NCBI RefSeq assembly: GCF_003286085.1
Contig: NW_020825312.1
Span: 2,542,001-2,606,000 of the forward strand
Direction of reading: 5' to 3'
DNA length: 64,000 bases
Origin: Drosophila persimilis
Lineage: Eukaryota; Arthropoda; Insecta; Diptera; Drosophilidae
The position numbers and the translations under genes were made by a program. How positions within the stretch are numbered: position 1 is the stretch's first letter; each line of letters begins with the position of its first letter. Positions 13,501 to 25,300 of the stretch are shown here, piece after piece. The notes under the pieces were generated by a model. It did no database searches. It saw only the letters and a list, made by a program, of their open reading frames with translations, and had not been told where the DNA came from.

Positions 13501-15997
13501 TGGGGCTCGCAGGCTTAGGCTTTGCGTCTCTCCGGTGCTCAAAGCGCTATTTGGGTCAACTACGGCGTCTACACACGTCAAGGGGGGAAGAGGTGCGGTG
13601 CGGCACGGTGCGGTACGGTACGGTACAAAAAGGTGTGGGAAACTTTTTTATGAACTGTTAAATTTCCAATTAGCGCTGATTGTTTCGATTTAACGGAAAA
13701 CAAACAGTGCGTGTGAAAAGGTGAACTACCTCGTCGATTTTCCACGCTGCCTTCGCGCTCTCTCTCTGTATCGTTATGAAAAGGATGGCTGGAATTTGAA
13801 AATCAATACCAGTCGCAGATAGAGATACATATATCGCCAACCAGAGATATATAGATACACAGGCAGCTCCCTTGTGGAACAATTTATAATATCCTCGGAT
13901 TGATATTGCTCCTGAATCGGGGAGTCCGGAGACGATTGAATTCCCGACCAACAACGCAGCTTACGAGTGGGGGGCATTATTTAAATCAATAATTAATGCA
14001 CTTGACTACGCTTCACGTCAGAGTCTCTGCTTCCTGCAAAAGGCCTTCACCGTTGTCTCTGCTGTGGCTGTTGTTGCTGTTGCATGTGTCAACGCCCATG
14101 TCCAGAGGAGAAGTCTCGTCTGGGGTCTCCTTTTGGCGGCACTAGCATTTTTATGACCATAATGTGCAAGCACACGTACGAGTCTCCGCCAGCCACCCAC
14201 CCGCCATCGAGCGCCAGCTCCAGGACCAACTCCAGCAACTCCAGCTTGACTGCCACTCCAACTCCCTTGCTCCCCTGTTGGCCATCTACCGCGTGTCCCA
14301 GGTCCTCCGTCTCGCCGGCCATTGTGCGGATATCGCATTGCTCCCGGTGCAGGCGGTCTGGTCCTGGGCCTGTGGCTCCTTCATCGGTTCTCCCAACAGA
14401 TGAATGTCTGTTAAATATTTATGAGTATCGAAATGTTGCCTCAATGCATATTATAACAAATGAAACGTCAATTTCATGCGAAAAATGCAAACAGCATTGA
14501 CATCCCAAGGATTGCTGTTGCCGTTGCTGTTGCTGCTGCTGCTGCTGCTGCTGTGGACGAGGACCAGCACAAGGAGCTCCAGTAGTCCGGCTTGGCTTGG
14601 TGGGTAGTTGGTCATGGCTGGCACGTGACAGGCCTATGGGCATGGGCTAAGTGGGTGTCCAGCCCGTTCTTTCGTCTTTCATCTAGCCTCGTCTGTCGTC
14701 TGTCCGATGTCGGATGTTGGATGTCGTCTGTCGGATGTCCTTTGGTTTCTGCACAATTTCATTATGGAATTTCATGCTCTCCGTCCCCAAAGGACTGCAC
14801 ATTCAATTTGGTGAGCTCAAAGTGGAGTTCTTCCACATAAAACATACATTTCATGGACTTTTGGAGTAGATAATGGGTTATGACAGACATTTTGCCCCAC
14901 AAAGCAAAGACCTCCTCTTCGACTGATGGCAAATTTCGTAAATGTTCGGAAAATATCTAAGAACTGTGTGCTGAAATAATATTATGTTGTCCAAGCTGCC
15001 AGCTTCAATCAAGTGAAAACTCATTAGCAAAAGCGACTCCCAAAAAATCTAAAGAAACTCCACTCCATTCCTTAAGAAAAGCAGCGCAAAAAATGGAGCA
15101 AAAATATTATTACAACTGTGCGGAGCCCACGGGTGGGCGAGGGGGCGGGGGACGAGTGACGAGTGAGGAGTGAGGAAGAGCGAGTGATAGGCGTTTTCCC
15201 AGCCTAGCAGCTAATTTGCGAAGGAGCAGAGCAATAAAAATTGTTTATTGAAATGTGAAAAAGTGAAAAGTGTGCGCGGGCGAAAAATTCCAAATACGCT
15301 CCAAGTATTTCCTTTTGCTTTGCGCTTTTCCACTACCCGTTTTCCCCACTTTTCCCAATTTAGCTTTTATTTTTGCAATTGCAAAAGTCTGAATTTAATT
15401 AAAAATGCAGCAGGCTCTACTCGATCCCCCCCCAACCCCTCTCACTCTCTCGCGTGCCCACCATCCACCATCCACCATCCCGCTCTTTGTACCGCTGTGC
15501 ACTTGAACTGCCAAAGCAGGACAGACGCAATAATTTTCATGTTAGATGCCAAAAGCGTGCAAAATGTTTTTCAACTATCAGACAATAGGCCTGAAAGGAC
15601 AATGGGAGGACATACAGGCGGCTACACTGGCAGAGGTGCGGATTGCGGGGGCGGCAAAGAGGGAAGAAAGTTGAGCCATCACCGACATAAACTTTATTCA
15701 AAAGACCAAATACAGGGAGCGAGAGTGGGCCCCTACTGCCAAGGTGTTGTCGGCAGGGAAAGGGATGGGTACAAAATCAACAATGGGAGAAGACTCAGCA
15801 TCGCCCACCGCACCTCTTGATACCCTTTGCAGATCTATGGGATTAAGCCCAGAGACAACCGCCGGCTCACTAGCTTCACTCGCCCGCACCGTTATGAGTA
15901 AAATATCAGGCCACGAAGACGTCAAATTTGTATATAATAGAGAGGTGCTTAAAATGTCTGGCTACGGAATACATAATCCTACTGTGCGGGTTGTCGA
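7531..15997. other. gene-free stretch with simple repeats
   Basis: No credible exon was found. Notable tracts are GGACCA/GGACTA units at about 7920-7955, (CAT)n at about 8960-9005, GCATC units at about 9528-9552, GGGTGT units at about 9603-9634, TCTGCC/TCTGTG units at about 10400-10445, CGGCCTCC units at about 10815-10852, GTGAAC units at about 11490-11510, a CCGT/CTGT tetranucleotide tract at 11739-11776, GGTCCT units at about 11830-11850, GCGTCC units at about 12090-12124, and a CTG-rich tract at about 14517-14553. A CCACCATC tract lies at about 15460-15480. The rest is unremarkable intergenic sequence. Confidence 0.55.
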
Positions 15998-16066
15998 GGC
16001 CACTCTTTTTTCTGCGTCGCAAATACCAGCTCAAACTCATTATACCCATCCTGCAAGGGTATAGCA
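15998..16066 (-). mobile_element. dispersed-repeat relic, terminal part
   Basis: Read on the minus strand this begins ATACCCTTGCAGGATGGGTA, then has TAATGAGTTTGAGCTGGTAT and a TTTGCGACGCAG segment. It agrees well with the remembered end of a widespread Drosophila repeat (ATACCCTTGCAGAGGGTA, then a 'GTTTGCAACGCAG' segment). A similar ATACCCTTTGCAG occurs on the plus strand at about 15819, so the copy may span about 15819-16066. An open frame through this interval (15744-16064) has no recognised domain. The family name was not determined. Confidence 0.5.
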
Positions 16067-16110
16067 ATTTATAAATAATAATTTCTCCTCACCTGCTCCA
16101 TTCTCGAAGG

Positions 16111-16140
16111 CGGCCCGGCCCGGCCCGGCCCGGGCCCGAC
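16111..16140. repeat. CCCGG pentanucleotide tract
   Basis: Near-perfect tandem CGGCC units run for about 25-30 bases and end in a CCCGGGCCCG palindrome. A second array of the same pentamer lies at 27795-27821. Confidence 0.8.
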
Positions 16141-17349
16141 CCTTCTGTCGTCACCAGGCGGGCAACCGACAGGAGATGATGGTGCTGCAGGGACAGGAAG
16201 GCAGGGAGACCACCTTTGTCTAGCCTACAAGAATAACAATAAGCTCAACAGCAACAACAGCAAAGTGCGCAGCCCCGAGTGAGAGAGAGCGACAGAGTGT
16301 GAAAGAAAAAGAGGGAGAGAGGGAGAGAGATAGACACAGAGAGGGTGAATATTGCTTGAGAAATGCCAGCGGCAGTTGATGAAGTGCAGACAGCAGACCG
16401 TTACTAGGCAATGAAGTTGCCATGCCTTGCCACCCACCCACCCACACACCCATGACCCACCTGCCAACTGCCTCAACACCGCCCACAATTGCCGCCTAAC
16501 ATCTACCTGCCGCCGCCCACTGCCCCACACTCTGGGAGGATGGTCACACCTGTCTCTTTGGGATCTTTACCGTTTGCCTGCCCACTTTTCATTGTTTTAA
16601 TTGTTTGTCAGCTTTTGCCTCCTCTCCTCTTCTGTCTTGCCTCTGCCCCACTCAATCTCAGAAAATTTACGACACAAAATTTCCCCCCTTGTGTGTGTGT
16701 GTTTGCGTGTGGGTGGGTGTGGGGGGCTTTCTAGGCCTGAATTCTGCTGAGTTCTTGTCGTCAATCTTTGGGGCAGTTAATTTAGTTGGGCATATTTATT
16801 AGAAGGAGTTCTCTCTTTCAGAGTAGGTCTGTTCCTGTTTCCATCTGATTTCATTCCGTTATTAATGGCCGCCCATTTTCGATGGGTTGGGGTTGTCTCC
16901 TTATCGGGAGACAAGAGTTAAGACTTCAAATGAACGGTAAACTTTAAAAATTCTCCCCTAAAATTTATATATTTTATGCATGGACTTTTATTCTTGCATA
17001 ATCGTATGAAACATATGAAAGCTCAAAATATATTTCAAAATTTCGCCTCTACAGCCATACGACGTTTCAATTCAAAAACTTTTCTAGACATGAAATATTG
17101 CAAGTGTTTCCACCTCATAGAAAACTTTATGGAATGCCTGAAAAGCGGTATTCTCATACCAAATTTGGTCGAAATTGTTGGAGTTGTTTGAAAGATCTCA
17201 GGAACATCCAACGCATTTTCAGAAATAGAGTTGCCAATTGTTTGTTCAATTCTTCGTACAAATGTGCTTTCAATTCGCTCGCTTTTTACGAGCTAAGCCA
17301 TCCGTAATGAACCGAGTTCTGGTAAAGTCCCCAAGCGTGCTCCCCGGGG

Positions 17350-17382
17350 GATAAAAGCAACACGGCCAGGGTTTCCAGACAG
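17350..17382 (+). promoter_or_regulatory. candidate TATA core promoter
   Basis: GATAAAAG (17350-17357) is one base off TATAAAAG and sits in GC-rich flanks (CCCCGGGGG before it). A CAGT-type start (GACAGTAA, A at 17381) follows at the usual 30-base distance. No gene is assigned downstream. The first ATG (17506) opens a 115-codon frame of low protein likeness. Confidence 0.22.
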
Positions 17383-18168
17383 TAACCAAAAATCGCGCAT
17401 CGTTTGCTGTCGAGCTAGAGAGAGACAGAGAGATAGAAAGACGAAGAGAAAGAGAAAGAGGTGGGGGCGCCACGGACGTGGACCAGTTCAGTTATTGTCA
17501 ACAGGATGCGGCAAATATGCCACTTTTATGGCACGCTTCCGTATCCGGAACCCGCCAGCGAAGGTGGTGCTGAACAGTGCTCGTTCCCGACTCTTCCCTG
17601 CCGCCCAGCCAGGGGTTGGGAGCTTGGGAGAGGTAACAAGGCGGATATAGTTGGTAAATTACGGTGGCAACCTGTGCAGCGACTCGCAGGATGCACAGCC
17701 AGCCAGCCAGCGCAGGGAGTGGCAGCGCGATATGCAAAAGCGCAAAAGTGCCAACGCACTGCACTTGGGCCATGCCATGCCACTGCCACTGCCACTCGCT
17801 CCACTCGCGCCACTCGCGCCACTTGCCCCACAGTAAGACAAGATGCTGGATGAACTTGAGTCTGAACAAGGAACCTTTAATGCCCTTCGCCAAGCCGACT
17901 TATCCATTGGACCATTTTTTTCCACCGCTAAATTGCCCGAATAGCCCCGTAGCCATGAGTTTTCCACCAAGTTTCATCCATGGGAAGATTGGAGAACTTT
18001 TGAAATTTGGTTTGGAAATCTCGAGGAGCTCTCCTTGACGTCGTAAATGGCCCGATAAGGTGGCGGCGCGACCTCGATTGTGAAGAGTATCGAATGGCAG
18101 GACGCTCGCTCGTCTGCGGGAATGGGTACGGCAACTGGTGCGAGTGCGAGTGCGAGTGCAAGTGCGAG

Positions 18169-18176
18169 TATCGATA
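18169..18176. promoter_or_regulatory. perfect DRE (DREF-binding) octamer
   Basis: TATCGATA is the consensus DNA-replication-related element bound by DREF, typical of Drosophila housekeeping promoters. It is palindromic, so no strand is implied. No gene is visible nearby, so its use is uncertain. Confidence 0.3.
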
Positions 18177-21106
18177 GCAACAGTTGCAGTTGGTAGCAGC
18201 GGGTGGCGATGGCGGGGGCGGTGGGTGCAGGAAGTGGCTAGAAGTTGGCTGCAGCTGGCGGCAGCTGTTGGTGCGGCATTTTTAAGTTTTACGTGTGGCA
18301 CGTGCTGCAAACCGGGGGCAGCCAAGGATAGGAGGAATGCAAAAGATGCCACACAGCAACTGAGACTCTAAGACTGAGACTCTGCCACACGTGCGCGTCC
18401 TGGGCGCGTTGTTTTTCCACTTTTTTCATGACTTTCAACAGCGCGTAAAACTAAAGAAAAACTGTCAGACCAGCGCGCTGCAGAGCTGCAGAGCTGCAGC
18501 GCTGAGGTGGAGCGGAGTGGAGTGGTGTCAAGGTGGCACTTTAAGCTGCGGCTGCGGCTTCTATGAGTTACGGACCGCCAGCAATCAGAGCAGCTGCGTA
18601 AGTGCAGCTCCCAGTGCAGTCCCAGCGGTGAGCAGAGGATGATTGGAAATGTGGGCCACTGCGACAGTTACCAGCTACCAGAGTGCCAGGAGGACAGGAC
18701 TGGCGTCCACCAGTCCACCAGTCCACCAGTCCGCATAAGAAAGAGCTCGCGTTCGAATCCCACTATATATTCAAGTCAGTAAAAGAATTTAGCAATAATT
18801 CAGAGAGGTGAAAGCAGCATAAAATATATCGGAATTCAAATGTGGATCGCAGATGATCCGAGACAGCCTTTAACTGCCTTCCATCAGCACTCACTTATGC
18901 ATGTAATATCCTGTCGTTGGGCACGTTCGAGCGACTCAATTCCGGGCACTTGTCCTTCGAGCTGGCAGGACAAGTGCTGGCTGGGACATTACAAAGCGAT
19001 TGACCGGAAGAGGACACGGCACGCACGCAGGACACTTGCGGCCACCGCACGAAAGAGTAAAGTTTGCCGAAGAGTTGCCAGCTGCAGCTGGCGAGGAGGA
19101 GCAGGACCTCAACTCAAGGAACTCAAGGAAGGTCCTCCTGCAGAGATTTGGAAGCGTCAAGCAAACACTTCGAAGGGCAACTAGAAGTGGCAAGTCGAGT
19201 TGGTTTGCCCAAAGCTGGGTCCAAGCAATCGTTAGTAGATGCGACAGCACGGGGACCTTAAAGCGCAACTTTTCCCCCATTCCCCATTCCGATTCGGGCA
19301 AAACTTCTTATGGCCTTCTTCTTATGGTAGTGGTAGTACGATAGTAGCATGCAGGAGAGTATGCGCTTAAATTATGCGGCATTCATAATGCAACAGAGTC
19401 GAGGATGTGCCATCGTACTCTTTGACATATTCCTTCCAGAAACTGCTGCTAAAACTTGGCAACAACCAGGCGCCGAAGGAGGATGTGGAGGCAGGCATTA
19501 AATTTTATGCACATTCCCCCATATACACACCCATATCCATACCCATACCCATGCCCATACCCCGTTTCCTTACTCCAAGAGTCCATATCCTGGATGACTG
19601 CGCTGTGGAGCTCGCTTAAGCCCAAAATAATGCCCAGGCTTCTGGCCCATTATTTCAGCGAATTTTCTGTTGCACATAAGTGTGCTAGTTGCTGCTTCTT
19701 TTCCATCCTTTCTTCCTCCTTTCCACTGCTTTCTCTTGCCTCTTTCATATTCTATTTTATTTAAGAACTTTTCCGCGGCAAAGGCAAAGTCAAAAAATTT
19801 ATTTAAAGTTCAAAGTTGCCTCCTCTTTGTATTTTATTTTACGGCACTTTTGTGTACTCGCTCCGCTCGAATATTTAAGCTCGCTCGCGATTTTTGCGGC
19901 ATTAGGAGAGTCTCTGCTCCGCAGATGGAGCTACCATATCAAATTGGTAGCTTCCAAAAGGAAGTTCGGATCGGATGACTTCCTACTTCCTGCACAATGT
20001 TCTCAAGCTACATACATAGATACATTTTTGATTTACAATAAACATTGCATTGTTTGATTACTCCGGACCCACGACCCATGACAAACATATTGAATATTGA
20101 GGAAGGGGCTAGGACATACGTATCTCTGGAGTGTCCTCGTCCACCCCCACCCACACCCCGACCCACGATATCGATGTCGATGTCGGTGTCGTTGTGGATA
20201 TGCATTGTTGCAATGAAAACCTAATCTATTTTTGATGAATCGCAATTGTAAATTTCAACAATGGTAGTGAACCCAACGCTTCAAAGAGCTTCAACGAATT
20301 ATTGTGTACAAAATACTCGTACTCGCATATTTGTGTATGAGCTTTTGTGCAGTATGCCCTGATATTTGTCTGTCATCGATCCCATTAGCTTTTTAATAGA
20401 TTATGAAATCTATTGCACATAATAACTGTTTCGTGAATGACAGAGCTTCCAATTATGCGTTTCAATGCGATTTGACATCCAGTCTTGACCGGAAATTCTC
20501 TATCTCCTGTGTCCCATTTCAGGGAGATCTAAAAACCAGAGATATGAAATGTCACTTTATAGATGAGTATTTTAGGAAGAACACCAGATCGGTATTATGG
20601 GTATTCCCTGTCTAGCTGCAGGGTGTACCAATGTCTGCAATGAGGGCTCCAAAAATGCCCTTGCTGTCCTCTCGGCCGGGAGCATTTTTTGTGTGCTGTT
20701 CGTTATAGGAGTATTCCAGTCCATAATGCAATTGAAGTGCTGGGCCATATGTGCGCGCGGGGTTTGTGTATTGCGAGGAGTAGTAGTTGGCCATTGTGGG
20801 GGATACTTTTGGCCCTCTATTGATGATGATGATGCTGCTGATGCTGATGCTGATGCAGATGCTGATTTCGTATGCACAAAAACAGCCGAGTGGCAGATAG
20901 AAATTGTCATCAATAAAATAAATTGTTGTATTATTTTCGTTTTATTCAGTGCCCCCGCTGTTGTGTCCCGCCCCGTTGTGTTGTGGCATATGCAGTTGTT
21001 TTGCGATTGTCTGACAAAATTAACAGAAAATAAAATTACTGCTTACATCCTGCTGCCCCCCTGTATCGCTTGTCTCCTGTTGGGAGTGCACTGCATAAAT
21101 CATGAG

Positions 21107-21140
<34 letters not shown>

Positions 21141-22335
21141 GAGAGAGTGAGTGCATCATGTGGGACGCTTGGTCCTGCGAATTGAGTCAATTGTGTGGAA
21201 ATTATGGATGCATGGGGATGGATATGGATAGTGCCATCGATATAGACAGAAAAGTCATTTAAATTCATCTTTCTTTTTGAAATAAATACTCAGAGTGCAG
21301 CAGAGCTCGGAGTAAATACCGAATCCAATCCCATCATAATACTCGTAGTACACACAAAAACACAACAATTAAATGCATTCGGGGCGTGTCCTGTAATTAA
21401 TAATTTATTGACTAATTGGATTATGATTTGCACACTCGCCAAACACTGCATGAACGCTTTCGCTTCGCATCGCTTTGCACCGCTTTGCATGCCAGACCTT
21501 ATCAGAAGAGAGCTTGTTCGAAACCTACTGTGACTGACATGGAATTTGGCTTTTTAGTGGTTTTTTAATGAGATTAGAAATGCGCTGCGCCCTTTGTCTA
21601 ATGACATCAAGTGCAGCGTGTTCGAGTGTTTGATATGCGGCTCGAATGGAATTACAAAAACATTATTCGCATCATTGGAAATTGTTTCTATTTAAAAATG
21701 AAGCAAATAAGCATGACATTCCTGATATTACGACTGGACGATACCTCTGGCTACTACCAATAATAATTTCATTTACAGGATTCTTTTTGTATTCGAATAG
21801 ATTTAAATATTTATACTAATAGATTTGCGCCGAGGGTGGAAATGGTAAATAATGTATAAAATTAATATGATAATTTGGTCGAAGTGTACATATTTCATAT
21901 ATATTTCATACTAAAAGTAAATATTTTCATATTTAGATTAAATATATTTCCTGCAAATCAAAGTAAATTGTACATTTCACGGATTTTTCTCCCTTTGAGG
22001 CTTCAATAGTTATTGAATAATCCTTCATGCCTATTAGACACATCTGTGTGAAATTTTACAGGTTCGTTTTATAAATATGTAAATTTTAGTTTTTGTAATA
22101 TTGTTAGTAATTAATTAATAATTTAATTAATTTAATAAAACTCAAGTATTGTGATTTGAGATCCAAAAATTTCGAGTGCAGCCTATCACTGTTTTCTCCA
22201 TGGGTTCCGGGAATTCTTGGGAGTTCCTGGAACGAAGCTGCGGGCCAAGCGATAAGCCGAGCTGGGGTCCGCTCCCAAGAATAATCGCTACAATTATCGT
22301 CGGAATACTGTGCAAATATTGCTGAAGCATTGAAC

Positions 22336-22375
22336 ATAAATAAATAGCCCGAGCTCGCAGAGATTCGCCACAGTT
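22336..22375 (+). promoter_or_regulatory. core promoter of the cysteine protease gene
   Basis: An ATAAATAAATAG TATA-type element (22336-22347) lies about 30 bases upstream of CCACAGTT, an initiator-like site with the likely start A at 22372. This predicts a leader of about 35 bases before the ATG at 22407, typical of compact intronless Drosophila protease genes. Confidence 0.5.
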
Positions 22376-22406
22376 ATATTGCGATATTTGCCCCGTTGAG
22401 ATCGCA

Positions 22407-23423
22407 ATGAATTTGCCCCGGAGTTATTTGGCCTTTCATCTCCTTTTGCTTCTGCTCGGGATCGCTTGCGCCACTGCCCGGGTGTCCATGGCGGAATGGA
22501 ACGCGTTCAAGGAGAAGTACGGCAAGCGGTACAACTACAATGACAACATACGCCACTATGGCATATACAAACGGAGAGCAGTGGAGGTCCAGGAGCACAA
22601 CAGACGATTTGCAGCGGGCGAAGTGGGATACGAGATGGGACTCAACGAGTTCTCCGATACCAAGCAGAACCTGCTCGCCTTCCGAACGAATGGCGCCGAG
22701 CCCGAGGCAGATGCTCCCACACAAAATCTGACGATTCCGTCCAACTACAAGTATTACGATCAGATAACGGACGGAAAGGACTGGAGGGAGTCGGGATGTA
22801 TTTCGCCGGTGGGCAACCAGGGCACCGAGTGCCTGGCGTGCTGGGCCTTCGCTGCTTCGGGGGCCATCGAGGCTCATCTGGCACTGAAGAATCATCGGCT
22901 GGTGGCGCTCTCTCCTAAGCACCTGCTCGACTGTACGAACGGGCCCAGCGCCAAATGCGAGGGCGGGTGGGTGAGCGTGGCGTTCAACTACACCAGGGAC
23001 AATGGCATTGCCACGAAGGAGTCCTATCCGTTCGTGCCATTGAGTGAAGAGTGTCGCTACGACAAGTCAACTAGTGCGGGCAGGGTGCGTGGCTATGTGA
23101 CCCTGAGTAATGCCGATGAAAGGGAACTCGCCGAAGTGGTCTACAACATTGGCCCCGTCGCCGTCTCGATCGACCATCTGCATCAATCGTTCCAGAACTA
23201 TAAGAGAGGTGTACTGAAGGATGAAAACTGTAGATCGGACAGGGCATCGCTCCGTCATGCCGTGCTGGTGGTGGGTTTTGGCACCGACGCCGAGTGGGGC
23301 GACTACTGGCTGATCAAGAACTCCTATGGCACATCGTGGGGGATAGACGGATATCTCAAGTTGGCACGTAACGCGGGAAACATGTGTGGCGTCGCCTCCA
23401 TTCCCCAGTATCCGCTCATATAA
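22407..23423 (+). CDS. secreted papain-like (C1A, cathepsin L-type) cysteine protease with I29 propeptide
   Basis: This is a single-exon gene of 338 residues, the normal length for a cathepsin L-type zymogen. It encodes a lysosomal or secreted endopeptidase. Residues 1-24 are a signal peptide with a Leu-rich core. Residues about 28-90 form an I29 inhibitor propeptide, with a degenerate ERFNIN helix and an intact GLNEFSD (GxNxFxD) motif. The mature enzyme starts near 110. The catalytic residues are visible: Gln138 (oxyanion hole), Cys145 in ACWAF, His284 in RHAVLVVGFG, and Asn305 in IKNSYGTSWG. The loop from Gln to Cys reads QGTECLAC, one residue longer than the usual QGxCGSC, and the Gly-Ser before the nucleophile is replaced by Leu-Ala. 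The flanking cysteines for disulphides are present. No intron is needed. It recalls the CG11459-type fly proteases from memory, but that link was not tested. Confidence 0.95.
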   Translation: MNLPRSYLAFHLLLLLLGIACATARVSMAEWNAFKEKYGKRYNYNDNIRHYGIYKRRAVEVQEHNRRFAAGEVGYEMGLNEFSDTKQNLLAFRTNGAEPEADAPTQNLTIPSNYKYYDQITDGKDWRESGCISPVGNQGTECLACWAFAASGAIEAHLALKNHRLVALSPKHLLDCTNGPSAKCEGGWVSVAFNYTRDNGIATKESYPFVPLSEECRYDKSTSAGRVRGYVTLSNADERELAEVVYNIGPVAVSIDHLHQSFQNYKRGVLKDENCRSDRASLRHAVLVVGFGTDAEWGDYWLIKNSYGTSWGIDGYLKLARNAGNMCGVASIPQYPLI

Positions 23424-23439
23424 CTCTGTCATATTTTAA

Positions 23440-23445
23440 AATAAA
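23440..23445 (+). terminator. poly(A) signal of the cysteine protease gene
   Basis: AATAAA lies 17 bases after the TAA stop (23421-23423), giving a very short 3' UTR. Confidence 0.65.
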
Positions 23446-25160
23446 AAATGAAGAATCAAATATACATACGTACAAATGTGTGTCCTCCTCTTTCAGTTTT
23501 CTGGCGGCTCCGTTTTTCGTACTGGCCAGCTGTCGTTTAGGGCCGGCCATCAAATAAAAGAGTTCATTTGACCATTTAATACTTTTGGCCCGCCACGAAT
23601 TGCCCAAGTGTTTTGAGGGTCAGGGGACTACCATAATCTCGGATTGCTGGCCCAGGAGCCGCCGCACAGAAACCCAATAATTGACACATAAATAACTTTA
23701 AACAACTTACTTACAAGCCCTGGGCTCGGGGGAGATACGAGTATCATGCCTGCCTGCACACTCTCCAGGCCCCAGACTTCAGGCTTTGGCCAGGGGCACG
23801 GGCACGGGCACGGGCACGGGTACGCCCACACAATCTTATTAAAAATGTCCCCGGATAATACAAGGAAGGCTGCGAAGGAGGAGGAGCGGAGGAGCGGAGA
23901 GCGGGTCGGGGCCATAGTTGGCTCGCATGTTTGTGCAACTTTTAACTGCCACCGCTGGGATAAATCATAAAAGGATATTTCTGTGCCAGCCCTGAATGTG
24001 GAGTGGAGGACCAGCTGGACAGGGGGGAGTTGGCTGTGGGGACTGGTGGCCGAGGACTGGTGGGGCTCACTGTCAGGGCCATTACTTGGCTGGAAAATAT
24101 TTTTACAAGCTCTGCTTTTAATGTGGCCAATTGGCGTGGCTTTTCCTTGGGATTGTCTCTCTTTGTATCTGCGTATTCTTTGTGCCATTTATTGACATTT
24201 CTCTGGCACTTTGCGTGGAGAAGAAACTACTTTGAGTGGACGTGGACCTTTGGAGACTTACTGCCTGTCCCAGAAGCCCCAGAAGCCGAAGTCCTTTCAG
24301 GTCGCGGTCACTTTGATGGCTCATAAAAGGATCAATAAACTTGGGAGCGCCCACAGGTGTTGGCCCAAAGGCCACAAACAAACTTTAGGTCGTTGAAATA
24401 GAAAAACATCATCTCCTTCGGATCGCATTTGTCGGTTTGCTTTATTCCCGAAAAAGCCCCACCAGGAGACAAAAAGGGAAACTCTCGGTACGGCAAAAAT
24501 TCGACTGCCACTCTCTTCTACATTGTGGAACATGCAAAACAACTTCCGTTGCCTGTGGCAGCTGAGGCATGCCCCTGCAAAAAAAAAAAACGAAAAAAGA
24601 AAACCGAAAGAAAACAACAAGGGAGCAGTTCCACTGTACAGTGGAAAACTCTATAATTTCAGTGTAAATTTACTGATATTATGGGAATATTTTACACTCA
24701 CTTTATTCCATAATATATGTATGTAGTGTTATGATTTATGCAGGATATACAATACAGCCTCTACGTAAGCGCTGGGATCCCCCAAATTTGCTCGCACTTG
24801 TCATGAGTGATGAATAAATATAGAGAGAAACCACAACCACGAGTGATGTTCTAACGATAATTCTTTTACTCCGCTCTTCACCTAACGACCAATTTGATTA
24901 GAACAATACTATATTTTCTCTGTTTCCATTTATCTCAAAATTTTGTATTACATCTGTGTCTCTTTTCTTGAGGGACCTCTAAAATTTGATTTGTTCATTC
25001 TGGCTATAATAACGATCCGAAGTGATTATTGTGACCTGATATGATCTGATAACATTATGATCATTTACGATCTACGAATCAGCTTTTTCCTTTTTTTTTC
25101 TCTCGTAACACTGTAATATCACAGGAGTCTGGAGACAAAATTTGATTCCTCTAGCTTTTG

Positions 25161-25300
25161 TAGTCTCTGAGATCTAGGCGCTCATCGATACGCACAGACA
25201 GACAGACATAACTATTCCGACTCGGCTATTGATGCTGATGAAGTATATTCTTATATACTCTTTGGGTTGGGAAACGCTTCGCACTGAGTACCTATCGGGT
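25161..25300 (+). mobile_element. dispersed-repeat relic (tail of a common Drosophila transposable element)
   Basis: The order of words GAGATCT..GGCG.TCAT, GACAGACAGACAT, CGACTCGGCTATTGATGCTGAT, a TATAC-rich stretch, then TTTGGG..GG.AACGCTTC closely follows a repeat tail I recall from many Drosophila intergenic regions. AT-rich, non-coding sequence upstream (about 24790-25160) may be part of the same insertion. No ORF, LTR or target-site duplication was seen. The family is not named here. Confidence 0.65.

Larger units (their letters stand above)
16141..22334. other. gene-free stretch with candidate promoter elements and repeats
   Basis: No confident gene was found. The stretch holds purine tracts (about 16278-16330 and 17413-17462), CACCCACC units near 16431-16450, GTGCGA units at about 18139-18168 beside a perfect DRE, GCAGAGCT units near 18478-18500, CCATAC units near 19527-19562, a GATGCT tract at about 20821-20862 and a long (GA)n tract at 21108-21150. 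At 16975-17300 there is AT-rich sequence containing CATACCAAATTTGGTCGAAAT, a phrase seen in non-coding parts of Drosophila retroelements, so this could be an old insertion. An AT-rich block (22080-22145) with repeated TTAATTAA-type words lies just upstream of the protease. Confidence 0.5.

Noticed and set aside
18750-18765. GTTCGAATCCC, like a tRNA B box
   Set aside because: No T-stem, anticodon stem or acceptor stem can be folded around it and there is no A box at the right distance.
18840-19184. 114-codon Arg-rich frame downstream of a TATATAT word (18764)
   Set aside because: The TATA-like site is not well spaced from any initiator, no poly(A) signal follows closely, a similar-sized frame exists on the other strand, and the composition is not protein-like.
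20597-21262. 221-codon open frame on the plus strand
   Set aside because: The frame crosses a GATGCT tract and a (GA)n tract, which give Asp-Ala and Arg-Glu repeats. The middle has mixed hydrophobic sequence with no recognisable family.
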